NCBI GenBank assembly: GCA_947624105.1 | Contig: CANQIX010000009.1 | Span: forward strand, 1-35,771 | DNA length: 35,771 nucleotides | From: an uncultured Clostridia bacterium | GTDB taxonomy: Bacteria > Bacillota > Clostridia > Christensenellales > UBA1242 | Reading direction: 5' to 3' | In this document: positions 1-8,053 of the stretch, piece after piece | Position numbering within the stretch: position 1 is the stretch's first letter | Layout of the letters: each line of letters starts with the position of its first letter | Made by a program: the position numbers and the translations under genes | Notes under the pieces: model-generated | What the model saw: only the letters and a program-made list of their open reading frames with translations | What the model was told of the DNA's origin: nothing | Databases searched by the model: none

Positions 1-440
1 CACACACATAAGAATTTTTGCGCTTGTGCCTGCACCTACCCAAAGGATAATCACAGGCCCTAAGGCGATTTTTGGCAAGGAGTTTAACACGACGATATAT
101 GGCTCGAATATCTTTCTTATCTTCTCGTTCCACCACAATAAAACAGCGATGATATAGCCAAGTATGGTCGCGATTAAAAAGCCAATTATCGTTTCGGACA
201 GCGTAACAAATATATGGTGCAGGAGATTGCCCGTTTTAAACAACTCAACAAGTTGCTTTATGATTCTTGACGGACTGCTTGTGAAAAAGGGATCTAAAAC
301 ATTTATTCTAGCAAAAAGTTCCCATAGGCATAGCAGTGCAATTATTATGAATACTCGAAAAAATATTATTGTAAACTTATCTTTTTTAAGTTTCTTTATA
401 AAGAGTTTGTGCGATAGAGAAAAGTTAGTTGGCCTCTTCA
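1..440 (-). CDS. ABC transporter permease, TauC/SsuC/NrtB type (partial, 3' end outside window)
   Basis: I translated the minus strand directly; the frame is open from an ATG at 440 to the window edge, giving about 146 N-terminal residues. It starts MKRPTNFSLS, has a first membrane segment around residues 28-42, and contains the cytoplasmic ATPase-contact loop typical of COG0600 permeases (NSLPKIALGP, followed by VIILWVGAG). It would form the membrane channel of an importer for a small organic solute such as sulfonate, nitrate or a thiamine precursor; the substrate cannot be told. Its start overlaps the end of the upstream ATPase gene by 16 bases, so the two are translationally coupled. The substrate-binding protein is not in view. 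Confidence 0.85.
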
Positions 441-1189
441 TTGTTCAGTTCTCTCCATATTTTTTGGAAGTATTCGTTGGATCGATCGTCCTCTCTTCGT
501 TTAAGCGGAGTTTCGCCGTTTAGGTCGAGAGTGATGATGTCCTTTACACGTGCCGGCCTTTCTGTAAGCACAATTATTCTGTCAGACATTGTTATCGCTT
601 CGGTTATGTCGTGCGTAACAAGTATGGCAGTCTTTTTTTCGCCTTTAATTATCTCGTAGACGTCATCACAGAGGGAGACGCGCGTTTGAAAATCCAAGGC
701 GGAGAAAGGCTCGTCAAGGAGCAACAACTTTGGATCAAGAACAAGTGTGCGCAGCAATGCGACTCTCTGTTTCATTCCGCCACTAAGGGAACTTGGCTTT
801 TTGTCTTTAAAATTGTATAGATTATATTTCTTTAATAACTCCTCTGTAAACGAAAGTTTTTCCGCTACATTTTTATGCTCAATCTCTAAGCCGATTGTTA
901 TATTTTTCCAAACGCTCCGCCAATCAAACAGCATATCGCGTTGGAACATATATCCTATATCATTTTTGTTTAAAGACTCTTTGCCGTCTAAAAGGACTTT
1001 TCCGCTGCTTGGCTTTAAAAGTCCGGCAATAAGCGACAGAATCGTCGTCTTTCCACAGCCGCTAGGGCCGACAATAGAGACAAATTCGTGCTCAAAAACA
1101 TCAAAACTTAAATCATCGATGGCGTGTATTTCATCATCAGTAGTTTGATAGAAATAATTGACGTGTTCAAACTTTAACATTTTCTTCAT
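425..1189 (-). CDS. ABC transporter ATP-binding protein, TauB/SsuB/NrtD type
   Basis: This 254-residue cytoplasmic ATPase powers the importer whose permease follows it. Visible motifs are Walker A GPSGCGKTT (residues 41-49), the Q-loop near MFQRD (81-85), the signature LSGGMKQR (135-142), Walker B LLLLDE (155-160), the D-loop SALD and the switch histidine in VTHD (H193). Length and spacing are normal for COG1116, the family that serves nitrate, sulfonate, taurine and thiamine-precursor importers. It is divergent from the phage module that starts at 1317. No clear Shine-Dalgarno sequence precedes the ATG. An in-frame second ATG lies three codons in. No riboswitch was recognised in the short upstream gap, so the substrate stays open. 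Confidence 0.93.
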   Translation of the reverse strand: MKKMLKFEHVNYFYQTTDDEIHAIDDLSFDVFEHEFVSIVGPSGCGKTTILSLIAGLLKPSSGKVLLDGKESLNKNDIGYMFQRDMLFDWRSVWKNITIGLEIEHKNVAEKLSFTEELLKKYNLYNFKDKKPSSLSGGMKQRVALLRTLVLDPKLLLLDEPFSALDFQTRVSLCDDVYEIIKGEKKTAILVTHDITEAITMSDRIIVLTERPARVKDIITLDLNGETPLKRREDDRSNEYFQKIWRELNNEEAN

Positions 1190-1258
1190 TCGTGATTTGC
1201 CCCTACACTAACATTCTATTGAATTATCAAAAATTTGTGAATATTTTGTCATAAAAAC

Positions 1259-1287
1259 TTGATTGCGCAAATTTTGGCGCTTAAAAT
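1259..1287 (+). promoter_or_regulatory. Sigma-A type promoter of the phage structural module, with an inverted repeat in the spacer
   Basis: TTGATT (1259-1264) and TAAAAT (1282-1287) are separated by exactly 17 bases, pointing towards the first phage gene. The spacer contains GCGC-AAATTTTG-GCGC (1265-1280), an inverted repeat that could be an operator covering the promoter. The promoter call rests on consensus match and spacing; the operator is inference. Confidence 0.55.
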
Positions 1288-1316
1288 ATCGGCAAAAGTC
1301 GCAAGGAGATAGAAGG

Positions 1317-1598
1317 GTGGACGAAGATAAAATTAAGGAAGCGCTATTTAAAAAGGCGGTGGGATTTTCTAGCAACGAAGTTGTTGAAGAATATTCTCTT
1401 GACGAAAACGGAAAAGAAGTTCTTAACAAGCGCAAAATCACAAGAAAATATAATCCGCCAGATATCGCAGCAGTGAAGATTTTATTGGAGAAAAACGAAA
1501 TAGATGAGAATCGGTTTTTGAATATGACATCTACTATGCTTAAAAAAGAGAAAAAGCGACTTTTAAAAATTTTAAAGGAGGAGAAAAGTGAAAGTTGA
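1317..1598 (+). CDS. Phage-associated small protein, possibly terminase small-subunit-like
   Basis: The preferred start is GTG at 1317, because AAGGAG (1304-1309) sits at the right distance; this gives 93 residues. The frame is open further upstream to 1263, but that would overlap the promoter. The protein is charged and mostly helical, with a central stretch KAVGFSSNEVVEEYSLDENG, then KRKITRKYNPPDIAAVKILL. This layout (short helices, then a PPD.AA.K.LL segment) resembles small proteins next to terminase and portal genes in Firmicutes phages, which I recall as small-terminase-like DNA-binding proteins. It is the first gene of the module. No large terminase follows, which is abnormal for this gene's usual position. 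The functional label is tentative. Confidence 0.6.
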   Translation: MDEDKIKEALFKKAVGFSSNEVVEEYSLDENGKEVLNKRKITRKYNPPDIAAVKILLEKNEIDENRFLNMTSTMLKKEKKRLLKILKEEKSES

Positions 1599-1812
1599 AA
1601 GATGTCAACACAAAGTAAAGTGCGATTTTGCCGGTTGTGGAAACTTTGCAGATTTTTATGTTTCAAAGCGCGGACTGATACACAACGAGTTTGCTTTTTG
1701 CAGCAGTTGTATGAAAGAACTTTATAAAATTCTGTCAAAAGAGTGCGTTCCAAAGGCTATCGAATCTCATTACAAACCAAATAGGAGGAAGAGAGATGAA
1801 CAAACAGATTAA
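1588..1812 (+). CDS. Cys-rich mini protein, probable zinc-binding, of the phage module
   Basis: This 74-residue protein starts with GTG at 1588, supported by a strong AAAGGAGG (1574-1582). It overlaps the preceding gene by 11 bases and the portal start by 17 bases, so all three are translationally linked. Cysteines lie in CQHKVKC-DFAGC (residues 6, 12, 17) and in CSSC (38, 41), with a histidine at 8, which would suit one zinc site. The C-terminal tail is basic (NRRKRDEQ). I do not recognise the family. The position before portal suggests a head-assembly or DNA-packaging accessory, but that is inference from context only. Confidence 0.65.
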   Translation: MKVERCQHKVKCDFAGCGNFADFYVSKRGLIHNEFAFCSSCMKELYKILSKECVPKAIESHYKPNRRKRDEQTD

Positions 1813-3649
1813 TCCTGTTGTAAAAGAGGTGCTTGCAGATTTTGAAGAGCGCGCTCGCGAAAGACGTCCGTTTGATGTGCAGTGGCAGATGAATATGAAC
1901 TTTTATATGGGAAATCAATTTTGTGGCGTCAACTACGGCGGAAACGTCGACGAGATAAACAGGCAATATTTTTGGGAGGAACGCGAAGTTTTTAACCATA
2001 TTGCCTCTAAGATAGATATAAGACTGTCAAAACTTACGCAAATAAAGCCAAATTTGAGGGTTTTTCCGGCATCAAACGAGGAAAGAGATTTATATACCGC
2101 GAAGGTGTCTAAAAAGATTTTAGACGCCGTTTCAGACAAATATAGTTTGCAGAAAAAGATAAATCAAGCAACAAAATGGAGTGAAATTTGCGGAACGAGT
2201 TTTTATAAGGTTTTTTGGAACACCAATTTGGGTCAAACGGTGGCTGTTGATGAAGATAACAAGGAGATAAAGGCGGGCGATGTCGACATCTCAGTTTGTT
2301 CGCCATTTGAAATCTATCCAGATTCGTCCTTCTGTGAAAATATCGAAGATTGCCAAAGTTTGATACACGCAAAGGCATATACAAGGAATGATGTTAGGTT
2401 GATGTATGGCATAGAGGTAGATGGGCAGAATATCGACATCTTTACGCTTAACAACGCAAAGAACCTCGGCGGACTTGGATATAACTCGATTGGAAGCAAG
2501 TTGATATCTTCGACAAAGAAAGATGCCGTGCTTGTTTTAGAAAAGTATGTTAGGCCAAGCGTGGAATATCCAAACGGAAGACTCATTATCGTTGCTGGCG
2601 ACAAACTTGTTTATGACGGAGAACTGCCTTACATCAATGGGCAGAACGGCAAGCGCGATTTTCCATTTATAAAGCAAGTTTGCGCTGACGAAATAGGCTC
2701 GTTCTGGGGAAAGAGTTTGATTGAAAGAATGATTCCGGTTCAACGCGCATACAACGCCGTGAAGAACAGAAAACACGAATATCTAAATCGACTTACTATG
2801 GGCGTGCTGACGGTGGAAGACGGCTCGGTTGATGTTGATAATTTGGAAGAAGAAGGGCTTGCACCTGGAAAGATATTAGTGTATAGACAGGGCGCAAACG
2901 CACCAAAATACCTCGAAAGCGAAAACATCTCGACCGACTTTGAAAAAGAGGAAGAAAGGCTTTTAAATGAATTTACATCGATAAGCGGAACGAATGACTT
3001 TGGCGATATAGAAAAGGTGTCGTCTTCGGTGAGCGGTGTTGCGCTGGAACTTCTTATCGACGAAAACGAATCGCGCCTTGCTTTTACTTCGGACAGTTTA
3101 AAAGAGGCAGTTAAAGACGTTGGACAGCACATTTTAAGGTTATATAAGCAATACGCCTCTCTGCCTAGAATAGCAAAGATTGTTGGAGAAAATGGCGAAC
3201 CAGAAATATTTTATTTTACAAGCAACGACATTTCAAGCGAAGATGTCAAAATCGACACTGACTATTTGCCGGTTGACACACTTTCTCAGCGCAGAGAGAT
3301 GGTGTATACACTCATTGAAAAAGGAATCCTAAATGACGATGATGGCAAACTCTCCGCAAGCACAAAAAACAAGATATTGGAGATGATTGGCTTTGGAGTT
3401 TGGGAAAGCGCAAAAGATGTTGAACAACTACACATTAGGAGAGCGGACAACGAAAACCTTGCAATGCTTAAAGGCAATGTGATGGAAGTTAAGGCGATTG
3501 ACAATCACGAACTGCACATAAATGAACATATTGCGTTTATGCTTTCTGGCAGTTTTGACTTTGATAACAGCGATGCCGAAAGGATATTTATGGAGCATAT
3601 TGCAAAACATAAGCAACTTTTAAAAGAAAATAAAAACGAAGAGGAATAA
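1796..3649 (+). CDS. Phage portal protein (P22/crAss-like podophage type)
   Basis: The 617-residue product is recognisable as a portal, the dodecameric ring at one vertex of a phage head through which DNA passes. Hallmarks are NMNFYMGNQF near residue 35, CSPFEIYPD near residue 165, and the wing/stem segment ERMIPVQRAYNAVKNRKHEY around residues 308-327. Phage head proteins of this size and pattern occur in podophages of Gram-positive gut bacteria. The start is fixed by AGGAGGA (1782-1788) before ATG. The C-terminal helices are acidic and Lys-rich, as is common. The gene is intact with no frameshift. It is followed after three bases by the scaffold gene, the usual head-gene order. Confidence 0.9.
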   Translation: MNKQINPVVKEVLADFEERARERRPFDVQWQMNMNFYMGNQFCGVNYGGNVDEINRQYFWEEREVFNHIASKIDIRLSKLTQIKPNLRVFPASNEERDLYTAKVSKKILDAVSDKYSLQKKINQATKWSEICGTSFYKVFWNTNLGQTVAVDEDNKEIKAGDVDISVCSPFEIYPDSSFCENIEDCQSLIHAKAYTRNDVRLMYGIEVDGQNIDIFTLNNAKNLGGLGYNSIGSKLISSTKKDAVLVLEKYVRPSVEYPNGRLIIVAGDKLVYDGELPYINGQNGKRDFPFIKQVCADEIGSFWGKSLIERMIPVQRAYNAVKNRKHEYLNRLTMGVLTVEDGSVDVDNLEEEGLAPGKILVYRQGANAPKYLESENISTDFEKEEERLLNEFTSISGTNDFGDIEKVSSSVSGVALELLIDENESRLAFTSDSLKEAVKDVGQHILRLYKQYASLPRIAKIVGENGEPEIFYFTSNDISSEDVKIDTDYLPVDTLSQRREMVYTLIEKGILNDDDGKLSASTKNKILEMIGFGVWESAKDVEQLHIRRADNENLAMLKGNVMEVKAIDNHELHINEHIAFMLSGSFDFDNSDAERIFMEHIAKHKQLLKENKNEEE

Positions 3650-3652
3650 CAA

Positions 3653-4294
3653 ATGGAAGAAGAGGAAAAGGATTGGGAACAACCGGAAGAATCAACTTTA
3701 AAGGAAGATGCCGGCTCCCAAGATAATGGTGAAAATGAACCTAAAGAGGAGGCAGATGCTTTAGAGAGCAAAGCGGAGAAAGGCGAAACTATCGGGAAGT
3801 TTAAAAGTGTAGAGGCTCTATATGAAGCATACAACAACCTCGAAAGGGAATTCACCAAAAAGAGTCAAAGACTTTCTCAGTTAGAAAAAGATAAAACGCA
3901 AGAGGAAGATAACACAAATGAAGTTGTCGATAAAAAACTCAACGCGTTCCTTTTAAGCAATGGGGAAGCACAAGGGTATGCGCAGATGCTTAAGGATAAG
4001 GTCTTAGCAGATGACACACTCAAAAAGATGGAAGATCCGTTTAGTTACGTGTGGGCGGAAATTGTTTTTGATAAATTGAAAGCAAACACTGACGGAGATT
4101 CCGTTGTTTACAACTATGTTTTAAATAACAAAGAGATAAAGGATATGGTTGTAAAGGATTATATAAGTCAACTAACGCAAAATGCCACTCCAATTAAGAT
4201 TGCCTCTTCCGGAAGCAGAGTTGCACAGAATGTTGTAACAAAGCCGGCAAATCTTAAAGATGCAAAAAGCGTGCTGTTTGACTTATTTTCTTAA
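3653..4294 (+). CDS. Phage scaffolding protein
   Basis: This 213-residue protein lies between portal and capsid genes, the standard site for a scaffold that templates procapsid assembly and is then removed. The first 50 residues are highly acidic and low in complexity. A helical segment follows, FKSVEALYEAYNNLEREFTK, then KSQRLSQLEKD, a pattern I recognise from scaffold proteins of clostridial phages. The C-terminal part (roughly 165-213) is likely the coat-binding helix region. No protease motif is visible, so exit rather than self-cleavage is the likelier fate, as in P22. The start follows GAGGA at about nine bases. Confidence 0.85.
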   Translation: MEEEEKDWEQPEESTLKEDAGSQDNGENEPKEEADALESKAEKGETIGKFKSVEALYEAYNNLEREFTKKSQRLSQLEKDKTQEEDNTNEVVDKKLNAFLLSNGEAQGYAQMLKDKVLADDTLKKMEDPFSYVWAEIVFDKLKANTDGDSVVYNYVLNNKEIKDMVVKDYISQLTQNATPIKIASSGSRVAQNVVTKPANLKDAKSVLFDLFS

Positions 4295-4312
4295 AGAAAG
4301 GAGAAAGATATA

Positions 4313-5503
4313 ATGGTTACATTAGAAAGTGCTGAAAATGCGCTAAAAGAGGTGTATTTGGGCGTTGTTGCAAATCAACTTAATGTTGCGGCAAATCCAC
4401 TTCTTGCACAAATCAAACATTCAAGCAATAACATCTTCGGCAAGGAAATTAAAAAGGTTGCACCAGTTGGAATTAACGGCGGAGTAGGTGCTACAAGCGA
4501 AGATGGAGCGTTGCCAGTTGTTGCAAAACAAAACTATGTTGAATTTGTTTCAACTCTTAAAAATCTCTATGGCAGATTTGAAATAACAGATAAGGCAGTT
4601 AGAGCAACTGCAAATAGCGTTTCGGGATTTGTAAATCTTTTGAACGATGAGATGGAAAGTTTAATAAAGGCAAGCAATTTCAACCTTGGAAGAATGCTTT
4701 TTGGAACTGGCTCTGGCTGTCTTGCAACAATAACTGCTATGGACGCGGACAACAAAAACGTTACCGTAGATTCAACTAGAAACTTGGTTGAAGGTATGGT
4801 TGTTTACTTCTATACTGAGGAAGATGAACTTGCATCTACTGCCACACCATTTACAATCACTTATGTAGACAGAGTTGAAAACAAAGTTTACACCGATGCT
4901 GGAAACTATACATCAAGTTCTGTTGGATATGGCAGTAAGATTTACAATCAAAAGTCAATCAATCAAGAGATTACCGGAATTGAAGGGCTTTTCGCTAATG
5001 AAACTCTCTACGGGCTTAAAAAGAGCGATTATGCTTGGCTTAAACCTTACGAAAATGCTGAACTATCATATTTAAGTGAAAACTTAATTCAAACGGTGAT
5101 TGATTACCTTGAAGAGAACAGAGATTCAAACGTAAACTACATTGCAACAACAAAATCTATTAGACGTTTGTTCCAAGAATATCTTGGTGCATACAGACGC
5201 AATATAGACGTTGCAGAACTTAACGGTGGATTTAAAACTATCGCATACAATGGCATTCCGGTTGTTGGAGATAGATTTGTTCCAGAAAAGACGATGTATC
5301 TTCTTAACACAAACGACTTCACAATGTATGAGATGGGAGATTGGAATTGGCTTTCTGACGAAAACGGCAGAATCTTAAAACAAATTCCAGGCTATGCAGC
5401 ATACACTGCAACACTTGTTAAGTATGCTGAACTTATCTGCGATAAGCCAGGCGGACAAGGCAAGATTTCAAACATTGCAGACACACTCACCGCAGCAGAA
5501 TAA
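4313..5503 (+). CDS. Phage major capsid protein (HK97-fold type)
   Basis: The 396-residue product has the organisation of HK97-fold coat proteins: a helical N-terminus, an inserted beta-rich region around residues 145-205 (cycling from LATITAMDAD to YTSSSVGYGS), and a C-terminal half with TTKSIRRLFQEYLG, GIPVVGDRFV and MYLLNTNDFTMY, typical of the P and A domains. There is no N-terminal delta domain long enough for a cleaved prohead form, matching the separate scaffold gene. A strong AAAGGAG precedes the ATG, and a terminator-like hairpin follows the stop. Both fit a gene expressed at high level. The reading frame is intact. Confidence 0.9.
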   Translation: MVTLESAENALKEVYLGVVANQLNVAANPLLAQIKHSSNNIFGKEIKKVAPVGINGGVGATSEDGALPVVAKQNYVEFVSTLKNLYGRFEITDKAVRATANSVSGFVNLLNDEMESLIKASNFNLGRMLFGTGSGCLATITAMDADNKNVTVDSTRNLVEGMVVYFYTEEDELASTATPFTITYVDRVENKVYTDAGNYTSSSVGYGSKIYNQKSINQEITGIEGLFANETLYGLKKSDYAWLKPYENAELSYLSENLIQTVIDYLEENRDSNVNYIATTKSIRRLFQEYLGAYRRNIDVAELNGGFKTIAYNGIPVVGDRFVPEKTMYLLNTNDFTMYEMGDWNWLSDENGRILKQIPGYAAYTATLVKYAELICDKPGGQGKISNIADTLTAAE

Positions 5504-5522
5504 ATTTTATATTCCTAAGTTT

Positions 5523-5553
5523 AGAGAAGCAGAAAGCCTGCTTCTCTTTTCGT
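5523..5553 (+). terminator. Intrinsic terminator after the capsid gene
   Basis: A 10-bp perfect stem AGAGAAGCAG (5523-5532) pairs with CTGCTTCTCT (5538-5547) around a 5-base loop, followed by TTTCGTT. Its place directly after the capsid gene, inside the phage operon, would lower expression of the connector and holin genes relative to coat, as in many phages. Confidence 0.75.
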
Positions 5554-5573
5554 TAGGTTTTTAAGGGAAAATT

Positions 5574-5897
5574 ATGGAAAATAAATCATTTAAAATTTAC
5601 AGCGATTGCCTTGATATAACAAAAAGGCTGAAAGAAATTGATAGGGGATATTTTGTTGTGTTCAACCTAAAACGCAAAAAGTTGGAACTGCACAACAGTT
5701 TGCAAAGCGATGACACGTTTTGCCTTACAATCCCTTATAACACCTTAGATGAGCGGACGATTAGCCTTGCTTTAAAAACGAGAAAGGAAAAGCAAGACGA
5801 ACTCTTTGAGGAGATTGAAGCGGAAAATGAGAAAAATCTTAAGGCGCAATGTCGCAAAATTTTGAATGAAGCGGAGGGTAGGTTGTATGACTGTTAA
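5574..5897 (+). CDS. Small conserved phage protein of unknown function
   Basis: This 107-residue protein lies between capsid and connector genes. The N-terminal half is beta-rich (RGYFVVFNLKRKKLELHNS, then FCLTIPYNTLDERT), and the C-terminal third is a charged helix rich in Glu and Lys. I recall similar small proteins behind capsid genes in Firmicutes phages but cannot name a function. The module's order would fit a head accessory or head-closure factor. The gene's end overlaps the next gene by 11 bases. The Shine-Dalgarno is weak (AAGGGAAA), with ATG at 5574. Confidence 0.7.
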   Translation: MENKSFKIYSDCLDITKRLKEIDRGYFVVFNLKRKKLELHNSLQSDDTFCLTIPYNTLDERTISLALKTRKEKQDELFEEIEAENEKNLKAQCRKILNEAEGRLYDC

Positions 5898-6447
5898 AGA
5901 GATAATTGCCATCGCTTTCGGCTTTGTTGGCGAAAGAGAGTTGGCAGAAAAGATACAAACAACTGCAGAATTAAACTCAGCAGAAACAAAGAAACTTAAT
6001 TTAATGCATAAATATTTCAATTTTTTAAATCAGGAGATTGCAACGGACTATTTGCCACTTTTAATTACCGAAGATATCGATGTCAAAAACTCCACACTAA
6101 ATTTTTCGACTTTATCTAAGAATCTTTTAAGCATATACGCAGTTAAAGGGAAATATGGCAGAAATGTTAGATACCGAAAATATCCAAACTATGTTGAGAT
6201 TATGGGGCACGCAACTAAACTTACGTATTCCTATCTTCCAGAAGAACTTTCAATAGACAGTAATGTCGACTTTTCAAACGGACTGACTGCAAGGATATTT
6301 GCTTACGGACTAGCAAGCGAATATCTGCTTTGCGATGGGCTTGGAGATGAGGCGGAAGTTTGGGAAGAGCGTTTTAAGGAGTCGTTGTTTGTGCTTTCAA
6401 GAAAACACACAGAGATGTGCCTTCCAAAGAGGAATTGGTTTTGCTAA
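5887..6447 (+). CDS. Head-tail connector/adaptor-like phage protein
   Basis: ATG at 5887 is chosen because GGAGGG (5873-5878) lies nine bases upstream; an in-frame ATG at 5866 would place the ribosome site inside the gene. The product is 186 residues. It begins with a helical region (MTVKEIIAIAFGFVG), continues with a helix-rich core and a short beta segment (NYVEIMGHATKLTYSYLPEE), and ends in a helix (TARIFAYGLASEYLL). This size, fold prediction and position match the gp4-like adaptor family that binds the portal in podophages. The match is by pattern and position, not by sequence search. The stop overlaps the start of the next gene. Confidence 0.65.
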   Translation: MTVKEIIAIAFGFVGERELAEKIQTTAELNSAETKKLNLMHKYFNFLNQEIATDYLPLLITEDIDVKNSTLNFSTLSKNLLSIYAVKGKYGRNVRYRKYPNYVEIMGHATKLTYSYLPEELSIDSNVDFSNGLTARIFAYGLASEYLLCDGLGDEAEVWEERFKESLFVLSRKHTEMCLPKRNWFC

Positions 6448-7940
6448 TTTATAAAAAACTAAGAAAGCACAGACATACCGCGGAGAAAGACATAGTATTT
6501 TCGGTTTTTGATGCTGGAATAAAGTCCAAAAAAGATGACAGCGTAGAAAATCTAACGGCTTGCAAAAACTCCTACAACTTTTCTCTTGCCGATGGTGCAC
6601 TAAAAACTGGGCTTGGCTTTAAGGACCTTGAAGTGCCTTACAGCGCAGCTGACTTAAGCAAATTGCATACCTTTGACTTTTTGGGCAGAGGTATAACCGA
6701 AATTAAGTGGATAGATTGCTACAGATTCAAAAACACCGAAGACGGCAAAAACTACTATCACTTAAATGTGGTAGATCAACAAGGGCGATTGTGGTATTGC
6801 GTGCTGCTTGAAGACGAACTTGGAATACCGGTCATAAAGAGCGATGTTGAGATAAAGGAGATTATCTCGTGTTTTGAATATCGAATCGGCGACAGAGATT
6901 GCATACTTTACTTCACGCCAGATGGACTTGTATATTCTTCGGCATACCAAACAAGCCTTTACAGTGAAGTCCCTCCACTGCTTTCTTGTGCGGTTCACTA
7001 TGATAAACTGTTTGGAATCACAAATTCAAACCGCAACGAACTTGTCTACCAGGAAAACTTAGATGTGCGCGAATGGGATAAAGAAACGTCTTCTGTAATA
7101 CAGTTCTTAGATCAGCGTGGTTCGTTTACTAAACTTGTTGTGTTCAGCAATTATGTATATTTATTCAGGGAGCACGGCATAACAAGAATCTCGGAATATA
7201 CACCTACAAAGGAGTTTACTTTTACTCATTTGTTCACTTCAACTTCGAGGATTTTTGAAGATTCGATATGCGTTTGCAACTCTGCCGTTTACTTTGTTAC
7301 AAGAGATGGTTTGTATGCCTTTAACGGCTCGTCTGTTACAAAAATTTGCACCGATTATGATGGATATTTCACAAAACTAGACAACTCAAATTGTGCCTCT
7401 TGTGCGGTAAACGGAAAGTATTATCTTGCAAGCCGACTAAACTTTGATGACGAAAGAAAAGTTGGTTGCGAAAGTGAGAATTTTGTGAACAATGTGCTGT
7501 TTGAAATTGATATAGAAAGCAAAAAGGTGGAGATTTTGCGCGGAGTTGACATAAAGCGCATTATCAAAATCGATTTGCCAGAATATTGTCGCGTTGCAGC
7601 GTGCTTTAATGGAAAACTTAGTTCTCACGTCGGTCAACTTGGAAATTACGGCAGTGCGTTTGACGATGACAGCGTAAAAGTGTGGGAATCGTTTGCTACA
7701 GACTTAGGCTATCAAGGTAAGAGAAAGAAGATAAAAGAGATTTTGCTCACAACAAAAACCGATTGCACAATCGAAATTATAAGCGACATAGAAAGCAAAA
7801 AATTCGATTTTGTGGGTGGGGAAAGAGAGCAGAGATTAAGCGTATCTTGCCTTGGAAATACCTTTAAATTTGTGATAAGCACGCCATCTAAAGAATGTGA
7901 AATCTGCAAACCAAAAATCGTATTCGACGTTGTTGTATGA
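6441..7940 (+). CDS. Phage tail hub/nozzle-like beta-propeller protein
   Basis: The frame is open from GTG at 6417, but TTG at 6441 is the better start: AGAGG (6428-6432) lies eight bases upstream and the overlap with the previous gene becomes seven bases; 499 residues result. The protein is rich in short beta strands with repeated blade-like units ending in aromatic-Gly patterns (YLFREHGITR, YFVTRDGLYAFNGSSV, KIDLPEYCRV). P22 gp10 and T7 gp12 nozzle proteins show this size and propeller-like make-up. Together with the adaptor and portal it would complete a portal-neck channel. No receptor-binding or depolymerase domain is visible. The assignment is from pattern and context. Confidence 0.55.
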   Translation: MLIYKKLRKHRHTAEKDIVFSVFDAGIKSKKDDSVENLTACKNSYNFSLADGALKTGLGFKDLEVPYSAADLSKLHTFDFLGRGITEIKWIDCYRFKNTEDGKNYYHLNVVDQQGRLWYCVLLEDELGIPVIKSDVEIKEIISCFEYRIGDRDCILYFTPDGLVYSSAYQTSLYSEVPPLLSCAVHYDKLFGITNSNRNELVYQENLDVREWDKETSSVIQFLDQRGSFTKLVVFSNYVYLFREHGITRISEYTPTKEFTFTHLFTSTSRIFEDSICVCNSAVYFVTRDGLYAFNGSSVTKICTDYDGYFTKLDNSNCASCAVNGKYYLASRLNFDDERKVGCESENFVNNVLFEIDIESKKVEILRGVDIKRIIKIDLPEYCRVAACFNGKLSSHVGQLGNYGSAFDDDSVKVWESFATDLGYQGKRKKIKEILLTTKTDCTIEIISDIESKKFDFVGGEREQRLSVSCLGNTFKFVISTPSKECEICKPKIVFDVVV

Positions 7941-8053
7941 AACTTATAGACAAAAACTATGCAAGATTCTACAACAAAAAATTGTTCTACCAATTTAGGC
8001 AGAATATAGTTGTCGATAAAACGTTAAATTTGCGTGGGAGAGAAGATGATTGA
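7937..8053 (+). CDS. 38-residue peptide translationally coupled to the nozzle-like gene
   Basis: ATG at 7937 overlaps the stop of the preceding gene in ATGA, the classic coupling arrangement. The product is 38 residues, basic and Tyr/Phe-rich in its first half (KLIDKNYARFYNKKLFYQ). Its end overlaps the start of the BhlA-like gene by eight bases. It has no membrane segment. I do not recognise it. The tight fit between two real genes supports translation, but a chance reading frame is possible. Confidence 0.4.
   Translation: MKLIDKNYARFYNKKLFYQFRQNIVVDKTLNLRGREDD

Noticed and set aside
164-523. Open frame on the plus strand at the window start
   Set aside because: It is antisense to the permease and ATPase genes, whose family motifs are clear on the minus strand.
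1208-1753. A 181-codon minus-strand frame opposite the first phage genes
   Set aside because: Its composition (Ser/Phe/Leu-rich) is that of an antisense shadow; the plus-strand genes have ribosome sites, overlaps and recognisable phage context.
4567-5322. Antisense frames within the capsid gene
   Set aside because: Both fragments overlap the strongly supported capsid reading frame and have no start signals.
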